Shown one piece after another: positions 14,831-29,677 of a stretch of DNA of 64,000 bases (its first letter is position 1; each line of letters starts with the position of its first letter). The position numbers and the translations under genes are program-made. The notes under the pieces are model-generated. The model searched no databases and had not been told where the DNA came from. It saw only the letters and a list, made by a program, of their open reading frames with translations. Source of the DNA: Eulemur rufifrons (lineage: Eukaryota > Chordata > Mammalia > Primates > Lemuridae); contig NC_090997.1 of assembly GCF_041146395.1 (NCBI RefSeq), positions 82,001 to 146,000 on the forward strand, written 5' to 3'.

Positions 14831-17800
14831 AAGGCTGCGACGGACATAAGTATGCTGAGGAGTAGCTGACTTGGTGTTGCCTATTTTTGTTAGTGGAGAC
14901 AGACAAGAAGCCATTCTTCTAAGTATCATCCCACCACCATTTTTCCATTGTTTTAAAATGCAGGGAAATTTTGCAAGTTAGCATTATAATTAGTAGCTGG
15001 AGGGTACGGTTTTTTTTTTGTGTGTGTGGTCGATGTGGATGGGGGGGGTCAGGCCCTCTGTCAGTTCGCTGGTTAGTTTTTATTATCCCCAGAGAGGAGA
15101 AGTGGGCATGTGTTTGGCAGGTGAAAAGGGCGGATTCTGTTTCAGAGAATTAACGATGATCCCCATTGTCATCCCGTTCCTTTAATAATCCTTTACTTCA
15201 TCAGCTGGAAATCCACCATGGTTCTATATACTCCTCTTTGCGTGGGAACAGGTAACTGGCTTGTTTCAAGAAGTATGCCGCAGACCTTTTCAATTAACCA
15301 GTACGTTGAAAATTATTTGCAGGTGTTCAGCGTTTCACCATAATTGTGATAACGTTTGTTTGTGCCTCCTGAAACCCAAGAAGGCTGCGATGGACATAGC
15401 TATGCTGAGGAGTAGCTGACTTGGTGTTGCCTATTTTTGTTAGTGGAGACTGACAAGAAGCCATTCTTCTAAGTATCATCCCACCACCATTTTTCCATTG
15501 TTTTAAAATGCAGGGAAATTTTGCAAGTTAGCATTATAATTAGTAGCTGGAGGGTACGGTTTTTTTTTTGTGTGTGTGGTCCATGTGGATGGGGGGGTCA
15601 GGCCCTCTGTCAGTTCGCTGGTTAGTTTTTATTATCCCCAGAGAGGAGAAGTGGGCATGTGTTTGGCAGGTGAAAAGGGCGGATTCTGTTTCAGAGTATT
15701 AACGATGATCCCCACGGTCATCCCGTTCCTTTAATAATCCTTTACTTCATCAGCTGGAAATCCACCATGGTTCTCTATACTCCTCTTTGCGTGGGAACAG
15801 GTAACTGGCTTGCTCCAAGAAGTATGCCGCAGAGATTTTCAATTAACCACTACGTGGAAAATTATTTGCAGGTGTTCAGCGTTTTACCATAATTGTGAGA
15901 ACCTTTGTTTGTGCCTCCTAAAACCCTAGAAGGCTGCGACGGACATAACTATGCTGAGGAGTAGCTGACTTGGTGTTGCCTATTTTTGTTAGTGGAGACT
16001 GACAAGAAGCCATTCTTCTAAGTATCATCCCACCACCATTTTTCCATTGTTTTAAAATGCAGGGAAATTTTGCAAGTTAGCATTATAATTAGTAGCTGGA
16101 GGGTACGGTTTTTTTTTCGTGTGGTCGATGTGGATGGTGCGGGTCAGGCCCTCTGTCAGTTCGCTGGTTAGTTTTTATTATCCCCAGAGAGGAGAAGTGG
16201 GCATGTGTTTGGCAGGTGAAAAGGGCGGATTCTGTTTCAGAGAATTAACGATGATCCCCATGGTCATCCCGTTCCTTTAATAATCCTTTACTTCATCAGC
16301 TGGAAATCCACCATGGTTCTATATACTCCTCTTTGCGTGGGAACAGGTAACTGTCTTGTTCCAAGAAGTATGCCGCAGAGCTTTTCAATTAACCACTACG
16401 TTGAAAATTATTTGCAGATGTTCAGCGTTTCACCATAATTGTGAGAAACTTTGTTTGTGCCTCCTGAAACCCAAGAAGGCTGCGATGGACATAACTATGC
16501 ACAGGAGTAGCTGACTTAGTGTTGCCTATTTTTGTTAGTGGAGACTGACAAGAAGCCATTCTTCTAGGTATCATCCCACCACCATTTTTCCATTGTTTTA
16601 AAATGCAGGGAAATTTTGCAAGTTAGCATTATAATTAGTAGCTGGAGGGTATGGTTTTTTTTTGTGTGCGTCGTCGATGCGGATGGGGGGGGTCAGGCCC
16701 TCTGTCAGTTCGCTGGTTAGTTTTTATTATCCCCAGAGAGGAGAAGTGGGCATGTGTTTGGCAGGTGAAAAGGGCGGATTCTGTTTCAGAGAATTAACGA
16801 TGATCCACATGGTCATCCCGTTCCTTTAATAATCCTTTACTTTACCAGCTGGAAATCCACCATGGTTCTATATACACCTGTTTGCGTGGGAACAGGTAAC
16901 TGGCTTGTTCCAAGAAGTATGCCGCAGAGCTTTTCAATTAACCACTACGTTGAAAATTATTTGCAGGTGTTCAGTGTTTCACCATAATTGTGATAACGTT
17001 TGTTTGTGCCTCCTGAAACCCTAGAAGGCTGCGAAGGACATAACTATGCGGAGGAGTAGCTGACTTGGTGTTGCCTATTTTTGCTAGTGGAGACTGACAA
17101 GAAGCCATTCTTCTAAGTATCATCCCACCACCATTTTTCCATTGTTTTAAAATGCAGGGAAATTTTGCAAGTTAGCATTATAATTAGTAGCTGGAGGGTA
17201 CGATTTTTTTTTTTGTGTGGTCGATGTGGATGGGGGGGGGGTTAGGCCCTCTGTCAGTTGGCTGGTTAGTTTTTATTATCCCCAGAGAGGAGAAGTGGGC
17301 ATGTGTTTGGCAGGTGAAGAGGGCGGATTCTGTTTCAGAGAATTAACGATGATCCCCATGGTCATCCCGTTCCTTTAATAATCCTTTACTTCATCAGCTG
17401 GAAATCCACCATGGTTCTATATACTCCTCTTTGCGTGGGAACAGGTAACTGCCTTGTTCCAAGAAGTATTCCGCAGAGCTTTTCAATTAACCACTACGTT
17501 GAAAATTATTTGCAGGTGTTCAGCATTTCACCATAATTGTGATAACGTTTGTTTGTGCCTCCTGAAACCCAAGAACGCTGCGATGGACATAGCTATGCTG
17601 AGGAGTAGCTGACTTGGTGTTGCCTATTTTTGTTAGTGGAGACTGACAAGAAGCCATTCTTCTAAGTATCATCCCACCACAATTTTTCCATTTTTTTAAA
17701 ATGCAGGGAAATTTTGCAAGTTAGCATTATAATTAGTAGCTGGAGGGTATGGTTTTTTTTTTTGTGTGTGGTCGGTGTGGATGGGGGGGGTCAGGCCCTC

Positions 17801-19218
17801 TGTCAGTTCGCTGGTTAGTTTTTATTATCCCCAGAGAGGAGAAGTGGGCATGTGATTGGCAGGTGAAAAGGGCGGATTCTGTTTCAGAGAATTAACGATG
17901 ATCCCCATGGTCATCCCGTTCCTTTAATAATCCTTTACTTCATCAGCTGGAAATCCACCACGGTTCTCTATACTCCTCTTTGCGTGGGAACAGGTAACTG
18001 CCTTGTTCCAAGAAGTATGCCGCAGAGCTTTTCAATTAACCAGTACGTTGAAAATTATTTGCAGGTGTTCAGCGTTTCACCATAATTGTGAGAACCTTTG
18101 TTTGTGCCTCCTGAAACCCAAGAAGGCTGCTACCGACATAACTATGCTGAGGAGTAGCTGACTTGGTGTTGCCTATTTTTGTTAGTGGAGACTGACAAGC
18201 AGCCATTCTTCTAAGTATCATCCCACCACCATTTTTCCATTGTTTTAAAATGCAGGGAAATTTTGCAAGTTAGCATTATAATAAGTAGCTGGAGGGTACA
18301 GTTTTTTTTGTGTGTGTGGTCGATGTGGATGGTGGGGGTCAGGCCCTCTGTCAGTTCGCTGGTTAGTTTTTATTATCCTCAGAGAGGAGAAGTGGGCATG
18401 TGTTTGGCAGTTGAAAAGGGCGGATTCTGTTTCAGAGAATTAACGATGATCCCCATGGTCATCCCGTTCCTTTAATAATCCTTTACTTCATCAGCTGGAA
18501 ATCCACCACGGTTCTCTATACTCCTCTTTGCGTGGGAACAGGTAACTGCCTTGTTCCAAGAAGTATGCCGCAGAGCTTTTCAATTAACCAGTACGTTGAA
18601 AATTATTTGCAGGTGTTCAGCGTTTCACCATAATTGTGAGAACCTTTGTTTGTGCCTCCTGAAACCCAAGAAGGCTGCGACGGACATAACTATGCTGAGG
18701 AGTAGCTGACTTGGTGTTGCCTATTTTTGTTAGTGGAGACTGACAAGAAGCCATTCTTCTAAGTATCATCCCACCACCATTTTTCCATTGTTTTAAAATG
18801 CAGGGAAATTTTGCAAGTTAGCATTATAATTAGTAGCTGGAGGGTAAGGTTTTTTTTGTGTGTGTGGTCGATGTGGATGGTGGGGGTCAGGCCCTCTGTC
18901 AGTTCGCTGGTTAGTTTTTATTATCCCCAGAGAGGAGAAGTGGGCATGTGTTTGGCAGGTGAAAAGGGCGGATTCTGTTTCAGAGAATTAACGATGATCA
19001 CCATGGTCATCCCGTTCCTTTAATAATCCTTTACTTCATCAGCTGGAAATCCACCATGGTTCTATATACTCCTCTTTGCGTGGGACCAGGTAACTGGCTT
19101 GTTCCAAGAAGTATGCCGCAGAGCTTTTCAATTAACCACTACGTTGAAAATTATTTGCAGGTGTTCAGCGTTTCACCATAATTGTGAGAACCTTTGTTTG
19201 TGCCTCCTGAAACCCAAG
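14831..19218 (+). repeat. Run of eight consecutive L1 monomers
   Basis: Cores at 14831, 15381, 15930, 16476, 17025, 17574, 18123 and 18671, spaced 546-550 bp. All have the L1-type T/GT/G tract and the GGGCGGATTC...AACGATGATCC middle. There is no L2 or L3 between them, unlike the rest of the left region. This is a local amplification of one subtype. Confidence 0.88.
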
Positions 19219-22200
19219 AAGGCTGCGACGGACATAACTATGCTGAGGCGTAGCTGACTTGGTTTTGCCTATTTTTGTTAGTGGAGACTGACAAGAATCC
19301 ATTCTTGTAAGTATCATCTCACCATCATTTTTCCATTTTTTAAAAATGCAGGAAAATTTTGCAAGTTAGCATTATAATTAGTAGCTGGAGGCTACGGTGT
19401 TTTTTTTTTTTTTTTTTTTTTTTCCTGTGGGGTCGATGTGGATGTGTTGGTCAGGCCCTCTTTCAGTTCGCTGGTTTGTTTTTATTATCCCCAGAGAGGA
19501 GAAGTGGGTATTAGTATGGCAGGTGAAAACTGCGGATCTGTTTCAGAGAATTAAACAGGATCCGCATGGTAATCCCGTTCCTTTAAGAATCCTTTGCTTC
19601 ATGAGCTGGGAATCCACCATGGTTCTATATACTCTTCTTTGCGTGGGAACAGGTAACTGCCTTGTTCCAAGAAGTATGCCGCAGAGCTTTTCAATTAACC
19701 ACTACGTTGAAAATTATTTGCAGGTGTTCAGCATTTCACCATAATTGTGAGAACCTTTGTTTGTGCCTCCTGAAACCCAAGAAGGCTGTGACGGACATAA
19801 CTATGCTGAGGAGTAGCTGACTTCGTGTTGCCTATTTTTGTTAGTGGAGACTGACAAGAAGCCATTCTTCTAAGTATCATCCCACCACCATTTTTCCATT
19901 GTTTTAAAATGCAGGGAAATTTTGCAAGTTAGCATTATATTTAGTAGTTGGAGGCTACGGTGTTTTTTTTTTTTTTTTTTCCTGTGGGGTCGGTGTGGAT
20001 GTGTTGGTCAGGCCCTCTGTCAGTACCCCGTTTGGTTTTTATTATCCCCAGAGAGGAGTAGTGGGTATTAGTATGGCAGGTGAAAACTGCGGATCTGTTT
20101 CAGAGAATTAAACAGTATCCGCATGGTAATCCCGTTCCTTTAAGAATCCTTTGCTTCATGAGCTGGGAATCCACCATGGTTCTATATACTTGTCTATGCG
20201 TGGGCACAGGAAACTGGCTAGTTCCAAGAAGTATGCCTCAGAGCTTTTCAATTAACCAGTATGTTGACAATCCTTTGCAGGTTTTCAGCGTTTCACCATA
20301 ATTGTGATAACGTGTGTATGTGCCTACTGAAACCAAATATGGCTGCTACGGACATAACTATGCTGAGGCGTAGCTGACTTGGTGTTGCCTATTTTTGTCA
20401 GTGGAGACAGACAAGAAGCCATTCTTCTAAGTATGATCCTCCCACCATTTTTCCATTGTTTTAAAATGCAGGGAAATTTTGCAAGTTAGCATTATAATTA
20501 GCAGCTGGAGGGTACGGTTTTTTTTTTTTTGTGTGTGTGTGGTCGATGTGGATGGGGGGGGTCAGGCCCTCTGTCAGTTCGCTGGTTAGTTTTTATTATC
20601 CCCAGAGAGGAGAAGTGGGCATGTGTTTGGCAGGTGAAAAGGGCGGATTCTGTTTCAGAGAATTAACGATGATTCCCATGGTCATCCCGTTCCTTTAATA
20701 ACCCTTTACTTCATCAGCTGGAAATCCACCATGGTTCTATATACTCCTCTTTGCGTGGTAACAGGTAACTGATTTGTTCCAAGAAGTATGCCTCAGAGCT
20801 TTTCAATTAACCACTACGTTGGAAATTATTTGCAGATATTCAGCGTTTCACCATAATTGTGATAACGTGTGTTTCTGCCTCCTGAAACCCAAGAAGGCTG
20901 CGACGGACATAACTATGCTGAGGAGTAGCTGACTTGGTGTTGCCTATTTTTGTTAGTGGAGACTGACAAGAAGCCATTCTTCTAAGTATCATCCCACCAC
21001 CATTTTTCCACTGTTTCAAAATGCAGGGAAATTTTGCAAGTTAGCATTATAATTAGTAGCTGGATGGTACGGTTTTTTTTTGTGTGTGTGGTCGATGTGG
21101 ATGGGGGGGTCAGGCCCTCTTTCAGTTCGCTGGTTAGTTTTTATTATCCCCAGAGAGGAGAAGTGGGCATGTGTTTGGCAGGTGAAAAGGGCGGATTCTG
21201 TTTCAGAGAATTAACGATGATCCCCATGGTCATCCCGTTCCTTTAATAATCCTTTACTTCATCAGCTGGAAATCCACCATGGTTCTCTATACTCCTTTTG
21301 CGTGGGAACAGGTAACTGCCTTGTTCCAAGAAGTATGCCGCAGAGCTTTTCAATTAACCACTACGTTGAAAATTATTTGCAGGTGTTCAGCGTTTCACCA
21401 TAATTGTGAGAACCTTTGTTTGTGCCTCCTGAAACCCAAGAGGGCTGCGACGGACATAACTATGCTCAGGAGAAGCTGACTTCGTGTTGCCTATTTTTGT
21501 TAGTGGAGACTGACAAGAAGCCATTCTTCTAAGTATCATCCCACCACCATTTTTCCATTGTTTTAAAATGCAGGGAAATTTTGCAAGTTAGCATTAAAAT
21601 TAGTAGCTGGAGGCTACGGTGTTTTGTTTTTTTTTTTCCTGTGGGGTCGGTGTGGATGTGTTGGTCAGGCCCTCTGTCAGTTCCCAGTTGGTTTTTATTA
21701 TCCCCAGAGAGGAGAAGTGGGTATTAGTATGGCAGGTGAAAACTGCGGATCTGTTTCAGAGAATTAAACAGGATCCGCATGGTAATCCCGTTCCTTTAAG
21801 AATCCTTTGCTTCATGAGCTGGGAATCCACCATGGTTCTATATACTTCTCTATGCGTGGGCACAGGAAACTGGCTAGTTCCAAGAAGTATGCCTCAGAGC
21901 TTTTCAATTAACCAGTATGTTGACAATCCTTTGCAGGTTTTCAGCGTTTCACCATAATTGTGATAACGTGTGTATGTGCCTACTGAAACCAAATATGGCT
22001 GCTACGGACATAACTATGCTGAGGCATAGCTGACTTGGTGTTGCCTATTTTTGTCAGTGGAGACTGACAAGAAGCCATTCTTCTAAGTATCATCCCACCA
22101 TGATTTGTCCATTGTTTAAAAATGCAGGGAAATTTTGCAAATTGGCATTATAATTAGTAGCTGGAGGGTACTTTTTTGTTTTGTGGGGTCGGTCAGGATG

Positions 22201-24744
22201 GGTGTTCAGGCCCTCTGTCAGATCGCTGGTTTGTTTTTATTATCCCCAGAGAAGAGTAGTGGGCATGTGTTTGACAGGTGAAAAGTGCGGATTCTGTTTC
22301 AGAGAATTAAACAGGATCCGTATGGTCATCTCATTCCTTTAAGAATCCTTTGCTTCATCAGCTGGGATTCCACCATGTTTCTATATACTCCTCTATGCGT
22401 GGGCACAGGTACCTGGCTTGTTCCAAGAATTATGCTGGAGAGTTTTCAAATTAACCAGTACGTTGAAAATTATTTGCAGGTTTTCAGTGTTTCATCATAA
22501 TTTTGATAACGTTTGTATGTCCCTCCTGAAACCCAAGAAGGCTGCGACGGACATAACTATGCTGAGGAGTAGCTGACTTGGTGTTGCCTATTTTTGTTAG
22601 TGGAGACAGACAAGAAGCCATTCTTCTAAGTATGATCCCACCACCATTTTTCCATTGTTTTAAAATGCAGGGAAATTTTGCAAGTTAGCATTATAATTAG
22701 TAGTTGGAGGGTACGGTTTTTTTTTTTGTGTGTGTGGTGGATGTGGATGGGGGGGGGTCAGGCATTCTGTCTGTTCGCTGGTTAGTTTTTATTTTCCCCA
22801 GAGAGGAGAAGTGGGCATGTGTTTGGCAGGTGAAAAGGGCGGATTCTGTTTCAGAGAATTAACGATGATCCCCATGGTCATCCCGTTCCTTTAATAATCC
22901 TTTACTTCATCAGCTGGAAATCCACCATGGTTCTCTATACTCCTCTTTGCGTGGGAACAGGTAACTGGCTTGTTCCAAGAAGTATGCCGCAGAGGTTTTC
23001 AATTAACCACTACGTTGAAAATTATTTGCAGGTGTTCAGCGTTTCACCATAATTGTGATAACATTTGTTTGTGCCTCCTGAAACCCAAGAAGGCTGCGAT
23101 GGACATAGCTATGCTGAGGAGTAGCTGACTTGGTGTTGCCTATTTTTGTTAGTGGAGACTGACAAGAAGCCATTCTTCTAAGTATCATCCCACCACCATT
23201 TTTCCATTGTTTTAAAATGCAGGGAAATTTTGCAAGTTAGCATTATAATTAGTAGCTGGAGGGAACGGTTTTTTTTGTGTGTGTGTGGTCGATGTGGATG
23301 GGGGGGTCTGGCCCTCTGTCAGTTCGCTAGTTAGTTTTTATTATCCCCAGAGAGGAGAAGTGGGCATGTGTTTGGCAGGTGAAAAGGGCGGATTCTGTTT
23401 CAGAGAATTAACGATGATCCCCATGGTCATCCCGTTCCTTTAATAATCCTTTGCTTCATCAGCTGGAAATCCACCATGGTTCTATATACTCCTCTTTGCG
23501 TGGGAACAGGTAACTGGCTTGTTCCAAGTAGTATGCCGCAGAGCTTTTCAATTAACCAGTACGTTGAAAATTATTTGCAGGTGTTCAGCGTTTCACCATA
23601 ATTGTGAGAACCTTTGTTTGTGCCTCCTGAAAGCCTAGAAGGCTGCGACGGACATAACTATGCTGAGGAGTAGCTGACTTGGTGTTGCCTATTTTTGTTA
23701 GTGGAGACTGACAAGAAGCCATTCTTCTAAGTATCATCCCACCACCATTTTTCCTTTGTTTTAAAATGCAGGGAAATTTTGCAAGTTAGCATTATAATTA
23801 GTAGCTGGAGGCTACGGTGTTTTTTTTTTTTTTTTCCTGTGGGGTCGGTGTGGATGTGTTGGTCAGGCCCTCTGTCAGTTCCCCGGTTGGTTTTTATTAT
23901 CCCCAGAGAGGAGAAGTGGGCATGTGTTTGGCAGGTGAAAAGGGCGGATTCTGTTTCAGAGAATTAACGATGATCCCGATGGTCATCCCGTTCCTTTAAT
24001 AATCCTTTACTTCATCAGCTGGAAATCCACCATGGTTCTATATACTCCTGTTTGCGTGGGAACAGGTAACTGGCTTGTTCCAAGAAGTATGCGGCAGAGC
24101 TTTCCAATTAAGCAGTACGTTGAAAATTATTTGCAGGTGTTCAGCGTTTCACCATAATTGTGAGAACCTTTGTTTGTGCCTCCTGAAACCCAAGAAGGCT
24201 GAGACGGACATAACTATGTTGAGAAGTAGCTGACTTGGTGTTGCCTATTTTTGTTAGTGGACACTGACAAGAAGCCATTCTTCTAAGTATCATCCCACCA
24301 CCATTTTTCCTTTGTTTTAAAATGCAGGGAAATTTTGCAAGTTAGCATTATAATTAGTAGCTGGAGGGTACGGTTTTTTTTTTTGTGTGTGTGGTGGATG
24401 TGGATGGGGGGGTCAGGCCCTCTGTCGGTTCGCTGGTTAGTTTTTATTATCCCAAGAGAGGAGAAGTGGGCATGTGTTTGGCAGGTGAAAAGGGCGGATT
24501 CTGTTTCAGAGAATTAACGATGATCCCCATGGTCATCCCGTTCCTTTAATAATCCTTTACTTCATCAGCTGGAAATCCACCATGGTTCTCTGTACTCCTC
24601 TTTACGTGGGAACAGGTAACTGCCTTGTTCCAAGAAGTATGCCGCAGAGCTTTTCAATTAACCACTACGTTGAAAATTATTTGCAGGTGTTCACCATTTC
24701 ACCATAATTGTGATAACGTTTGTTTGTGCCTCCTGAAACCGAAG
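19219..24744 (+). repeat. Left array block: L2, L2, L1, L1, L2, L3, L1, L1, L2/L1, L1
   Basis: Cores at 19219, 19782, 20339, 20894, 21441, 21995, 22538, 23090, 23639 and 24195. The 19219 monomer carries the longest T-run in the window (24 T, 19400-19423). The 23639 monomer switches from an L2-type tract to an L1-type middle. Confidence 0.75.
19400..19423 (+). repeat. Longest poly-T tract (24 T) in an L2 monomer
   Basis: The T tract at this phase varies from about 6 to 24 across monomers; this is the longest copy. Confidence 0.85.
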
Positions 24745-26941
24745 AAGGCTGCGACGGACATAACTATGCTGAGGCGTAGCTGACTTGGTGTTGCCTATTT
24801 TTGTTAGTGGAGACTGACAAGAATCCATTCTTCTAAGTATCATCTCACCATTATTTTTCCAGTGTTTAAAAATGCAGGAAAGTTTTGCAAGGTAGCATTA
24901 TAATTAGTAGCTGGAGGCTACGGTGTTTTTTTTTTTTTTTTTCCTGTGGGGTCGGAGTGGATTTGTTGGTCAGGCCCTCTGTCAGTTCCCCGGTTGGGTT
25001 TTATTATCCCCAGAGAGGAGAAGTGGGTATTAGTATGGCAGGTGAAAACTGCGGATCTGTTTCAGAGAATTAAACAGGATCCTCATGGTAATCCCGTTCC
25101 TTTAAGAATCCTTTGCTTCATGAGCTGGGAATCCACCATGGTTCTACATACTTGTCTATACGTGGGCACAGGAAACTGGCTAGTTCCAAGAAGTATGACT
25201 CAGAGCTTTTCAATTAACCAGTATGTTGACAATCCTTTGCAGGTTTTCAGCGTTTCACCATAATTGCGATAACGTGTGTATGTGCCTACTGAAACCAAAT
25301 ATGCCTGCTACGGACATAACTATGCTGAGGCGTAGCCTACTTGGTGTTGCCTATTTTTGTCAGTGGAGACTGACAAGAAGCCATTTTCTAAGTATCATCC
25401 CACCATCATTTTTCCATTGTTTAAAAATGCAGGGAAATTTTGCAAATTGGCATTATAATTAGTAGCTGGAGGGTACTTTTTTGTTTTGTGGGGTAGGTCA
25501 GGATGGGTGTTCAGGCCCTCTGTCAGATCCCTGGTTTGTTTTTATTATCCCCAGAGAAGAGTAGTGGGCATGTGTTTGGCAGGTGAAAAGTGCGGATTCT
25601 GTTTCAGAGAATTAAACAGGATCCGCATGGTCATCTCATTCCTTTAAGAATCCTTTCCTTCATCAGCTGGGATTCCACCATGTTTCTATATACTCCTCTA
25701 TGCGTGGGCACAGGTACCTGACTTGTTCCAAGAATTATGCTGGAGAGTTTTCAAATTAACCAGTACGTTGAAAATTATTTGCAGGTTTTCAGCGTTTCAC
25801 CATAATTTTGATAACGTTTGTATGTCCCTCTGGAAACCCAAGAAGGCTGCGACGGACATAACTATGCTGAGGAGTAGCTGACTTGGTGTTGCCTATTTTT
25901 GTTAGTGGAGACAGACAAGAAGCCATTCTTCTAAGTATGATCCCCCCACCATTTTTCCATTGTTTTAAAATGCACGGAAATTTTGCAAGTTAGCATTATA
26001 ATTAGTAGCTGGAGGGTACGGTTTTTTTTTTTGTGTGTGTGGTCGATGTGGATGGGGGGGGTCAGGCCCTCTGTCAGTTCGCTGGTTAGTTTTTATTATC
26101 CCCAGAGAGGAGAAGTGGGCATGTGTTTGGCAGGTGAAAAGGGCGGATTCTGTTTCAGAGAATTAACGATGATCCCCATGGTCATCCCGTTCCTTTAAGA
26201 ATCCTTTACTTCATCAGCTGCAAATCCACCATGGTTCTATATACTCCTCTTTCCGTGGGAACAGGTAACTGGCTTGTTCCAAGAAGTATGCCTCAGAGCT
26301 TTTCAATTAACCACTACGTTGAAAATTATTTGCAGGTGTTCAGCTTTTCACCATAATTGTGATAACGTGTGTTTGTGCCTCCTGAAACCCAAGAAGGCTG
26401 CGACGGACATAACTATGGTGAGGAGTAGCTGACTTGGTGTTGCCTATTTTTGTTAGTGGAGACTGACAAGAAGCCATTCTTCTAAGTATCATCCCACCAC
26501 CATTTTTCCATTGTTTTAAAATGCAGGGAAATTTTGCAAGTTAGCATTATAATTAGTAGCTGGTGGGTACGGTTTTTTTTTTTTGTGTGGTCGATGTGGT
26601 TGGGGCGGGGTCAGGCCCTCTGTCTGTTCGCTGGTTAGTTTTTATTATCCCCAGAGAGGAGAAGTGGGCATGTGTTTGGCAGGTGAAAAGGGCGGATTCT
26701 GTTTCAGAGAATTAACGATGATCCCCATGGTCATCCCGTTTTTTAATAATCCTTTACTTCATCAGCTGGAAATCCACCACGGTTCTCTATACTCCTCTTT
26801 GCGTGGGAACAGGTAACTGGCTTGTTCCAAGAAGTATGCCGCAGAGCTTTTCAATTAACCACTACGTTGAAAATTATTTGCAGGTGTTCAGCGTTTCACC
26901 ATAATTGTGATAACGTGTGTTTGTGCCTCCTGAAACCCAAG
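24745..26941 (+). repeat. Left HOR unit L2-L3-L1-L1 (2197 bp)
   Basis: Cores at 24745 (L2), 25301 (L3), 25843 (L1) and 26394 (L1); the next L2 begins at 26942. This is the clearest copy of the four-monomer unit. The L2 core junction reads ATGCCTGCT instead of ATGGCTGCT. Confidence 0.85.
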
Positions 26942-29677
26942 AAGGCTGCGACGGACATAACTATGCTGAGGCGTAGCTGACTTGGTTTTCCCTATTTTTG
27001 TTAGTGGAGACTGACAAGAATCCATTCTTCTAAGTATCATCTCACCATCATTTTTCCATTGTTTAAAAATGCAGGAAAGTTTTGCAAGTTAGCATTATAA
27101 TTAGAAGCTGGAGGCTACGGTGGTTTTTTTTTTTTTTTTCCTGTGGGGTCGGTGTGGATGTGTTGGTCAGTCCCTCTGTCAGTTCGCTGGTTTGTTTTTA
27201 TTATCCCCAGAGAGGAGAAGTGGGTATTAGTATGGCAGGTGAAAACTGCGGATCTGTTTCAGAGAATTAAACAGGATCCGCATGGTAATCCCGTTCCTTT
27301 AAGAATCCTTTGCTTCATGAGCTGGGAATCCACCATGGTTCTATATACTTCTCTATGCGTGGGCACAGGAAACTGGCTAGTTCCAAGAAGTATGCCTCAG
27401 AGCTTTTCAATTAACCAGTATGTTGAAAATCCTTTGCAAGTTTTCAGCGTTTCACCATAATTGTGATAACGTGTGTATGTGCCTACTCAAACCAAATATG
27501 GCTGCTACGGGCATAACTATGCTGAGGCGTAGCTGACTTGGTGTTGCCTATTTTTGTCAGTGGAGACTGACAAGAAGCCATTCTTCTAAGTATCATCCCA
27601 CCATCATTTCTCCATTGTTTAAAAATGCAGGGAAATTTTGCAAATTGGCATTATAATTAGTAGCTGGAGGGTACTTTTTTGTTTTGTGGGGTCGGGCAGG
27701 ATGGGTGTTCAGGCCCTCTGTCAGATCGCTGGTTTGTTTTTATTATCCCCAGAGAAGAGTAGTGGGCATGTGTTTGGCAGGTGAAAAGTGCGTATTCTGT
27801 TTTAGAGAATTAAACAGGATCCGCATGGTCATCTCATTCCTTTAAGAATCCTTTGCTTCATCAGCTGGAAATCCACCATGGTTCTATATACTCCTCTATG
27901 CGTGGGCACAGGTACCTGGCTTGTTCCAAGAAGTATGCTGGAGACTTTTCAAATTAACCAGGACGTTGAAAATTATTTGGAGGTGTTCAGCATTTCACCA
28001 TAATTTTGATAACGTTTGTATGTCCCTCCTGAAACCCAAGAAGGCTGCGACGGACATAACTATGCTTAGGAGTAGCTGACTTGGTGTTGCCTATTTTTGT
28101 TAGTGGAGACAGACAAGAAGCCATTCTTCTAAGTATGATCCCACCACCATTTTTCCATTGTTTTAAAATGCAGGGAAATTTTGCAAGTTAGCATTATAAT
28201 TAGTAGCTGGAGGGTACGGTTTTTTTTTTTTGTGTGTGGTCGATGTGGATGGGGGGGGTCAGGCCCTCTGTCAGTTCGCTGGTTAGTTTTTATTGTCCCC
28301 AGAGAGGAGAAGTGGGCATGTGTTTGGCAGGTGAAAAGGGCGGATTCTGTTTCAGAGAATTAACGATGATCCCCATGGTCATCCCGTTCCTTTAAGAATC
28401 CTTTACTTCATCACCTGGAAATCCACCATGGTTCTATATACTCCTGTTTGCGTGGGAACAGGTAACTGGCTTGTTCCAAGAAGTATGCCGCAGATCTTTT
28501 CAATTAACCACTACGTTGAAAATTATTTGCAGGTGTTCATCGTTTCACCATAATTGTGATAACGTGTGTTTGTGCCTCCTGAAACCCAAGAAGGCTGCGA
28601 CGGACATAACTATGGTGAGGAGTAGCTGACTTGGTGTTGCCTATTTTTGTTAGTGGAGACTGACAAGAAGCCATTCTTCTAAGTATCATCCCACCACCAT
28701 TTTTCCAATGTTTTAAAATGCAGGGAAATTTTGCAAGTTAGCATTATAATTAGTAGCTGGAGGCTACGGTGTTTTTTTTTTGTGTGTGGTCGATGTGGAT
28801 GGGGGCGTCAGGTCCTCTGTCAGTTCGCTGGTTAGTTTTTATTATCCCCAGAGAGGAGAAGTGGGCATGTGTTTGGCAGGTGAAAAGGGTGGATTCTGTT
28901 TCAGAGAATTAACCATGGTCATCCCGTTCCTTTAATAATCCTTTACTTCATCACCTGAAAATCCACCATGGTTCTCTATACTCCTCTTTGCGTGGGAACA
29001 GGTAACTGCCTTGTTCCAAGAAGTATGCCGCAGAGCTTTTCAATTAACCACTACGTTGAAAATTATTTCCAGGTGTTCAGCGTTTCACCGTAATTGTGAT
29101 AACCTCTGTTTGTGCCTCCTGAAACCCAAGAAGGCTGCGACGGACATAACTCTCCTGAGGAGTAGCTGACTTGGTGTTGCCTATTTTTGTTAGTGGAGAC
29201 TGACAAGAAGCCATTCTTCTAAGTATCATCCCACCACCATTATTCCATTGTTTTAAAATGCAGGGAAATTTTGCAAGTTAGCATTATAATTAGTAGCTGG
29301 AGGGTACGGTTTTTTTTTTTTGTGTGGTCGATGTGGATGGGGGGGTCAGGCTCTCTGTCAGTTCGCTGGTTAGTTTTTATTATCCCCAGAGAGGAAAATT
29401 GGGCATGTGTTTGGCAGGTGAAAAGGGCGGATTCTGTTTCAGAGAATTAACGATAATCCCCATGGTCATCCCGTTCCTTTAATAATCCTTTACATCATCA
29501 GCTGGAAATCCACCATGGTTCTATATACTCCTCTTTGCGTGGGAACAGGTAACTGGCTTGTTCCAGGAAGTATGCCGCAGAGCTTTTCAATTAACCAGTA
29601 CGTTGAAAATTATTTGCAGGTGTTCAGCGTTTCACCATAATTGTGATAACGTTTGTTTGTGCCTCCTGAAACCCAAG
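26942..29677 (+). repeat. Left HOR unit L2-L3-L1-L1-L1
   Basis: Cores at 26942 (L2), 27498 (L3), 28041, 28591 and 29131 (L1). It is the preceding unit plus one extra L1. The 28591 monomer is short (540 bp) and has a mixed L2/L1 tract (GGCTACGGTG followed by a GTGTGTGG run). Confidence 0.82.
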
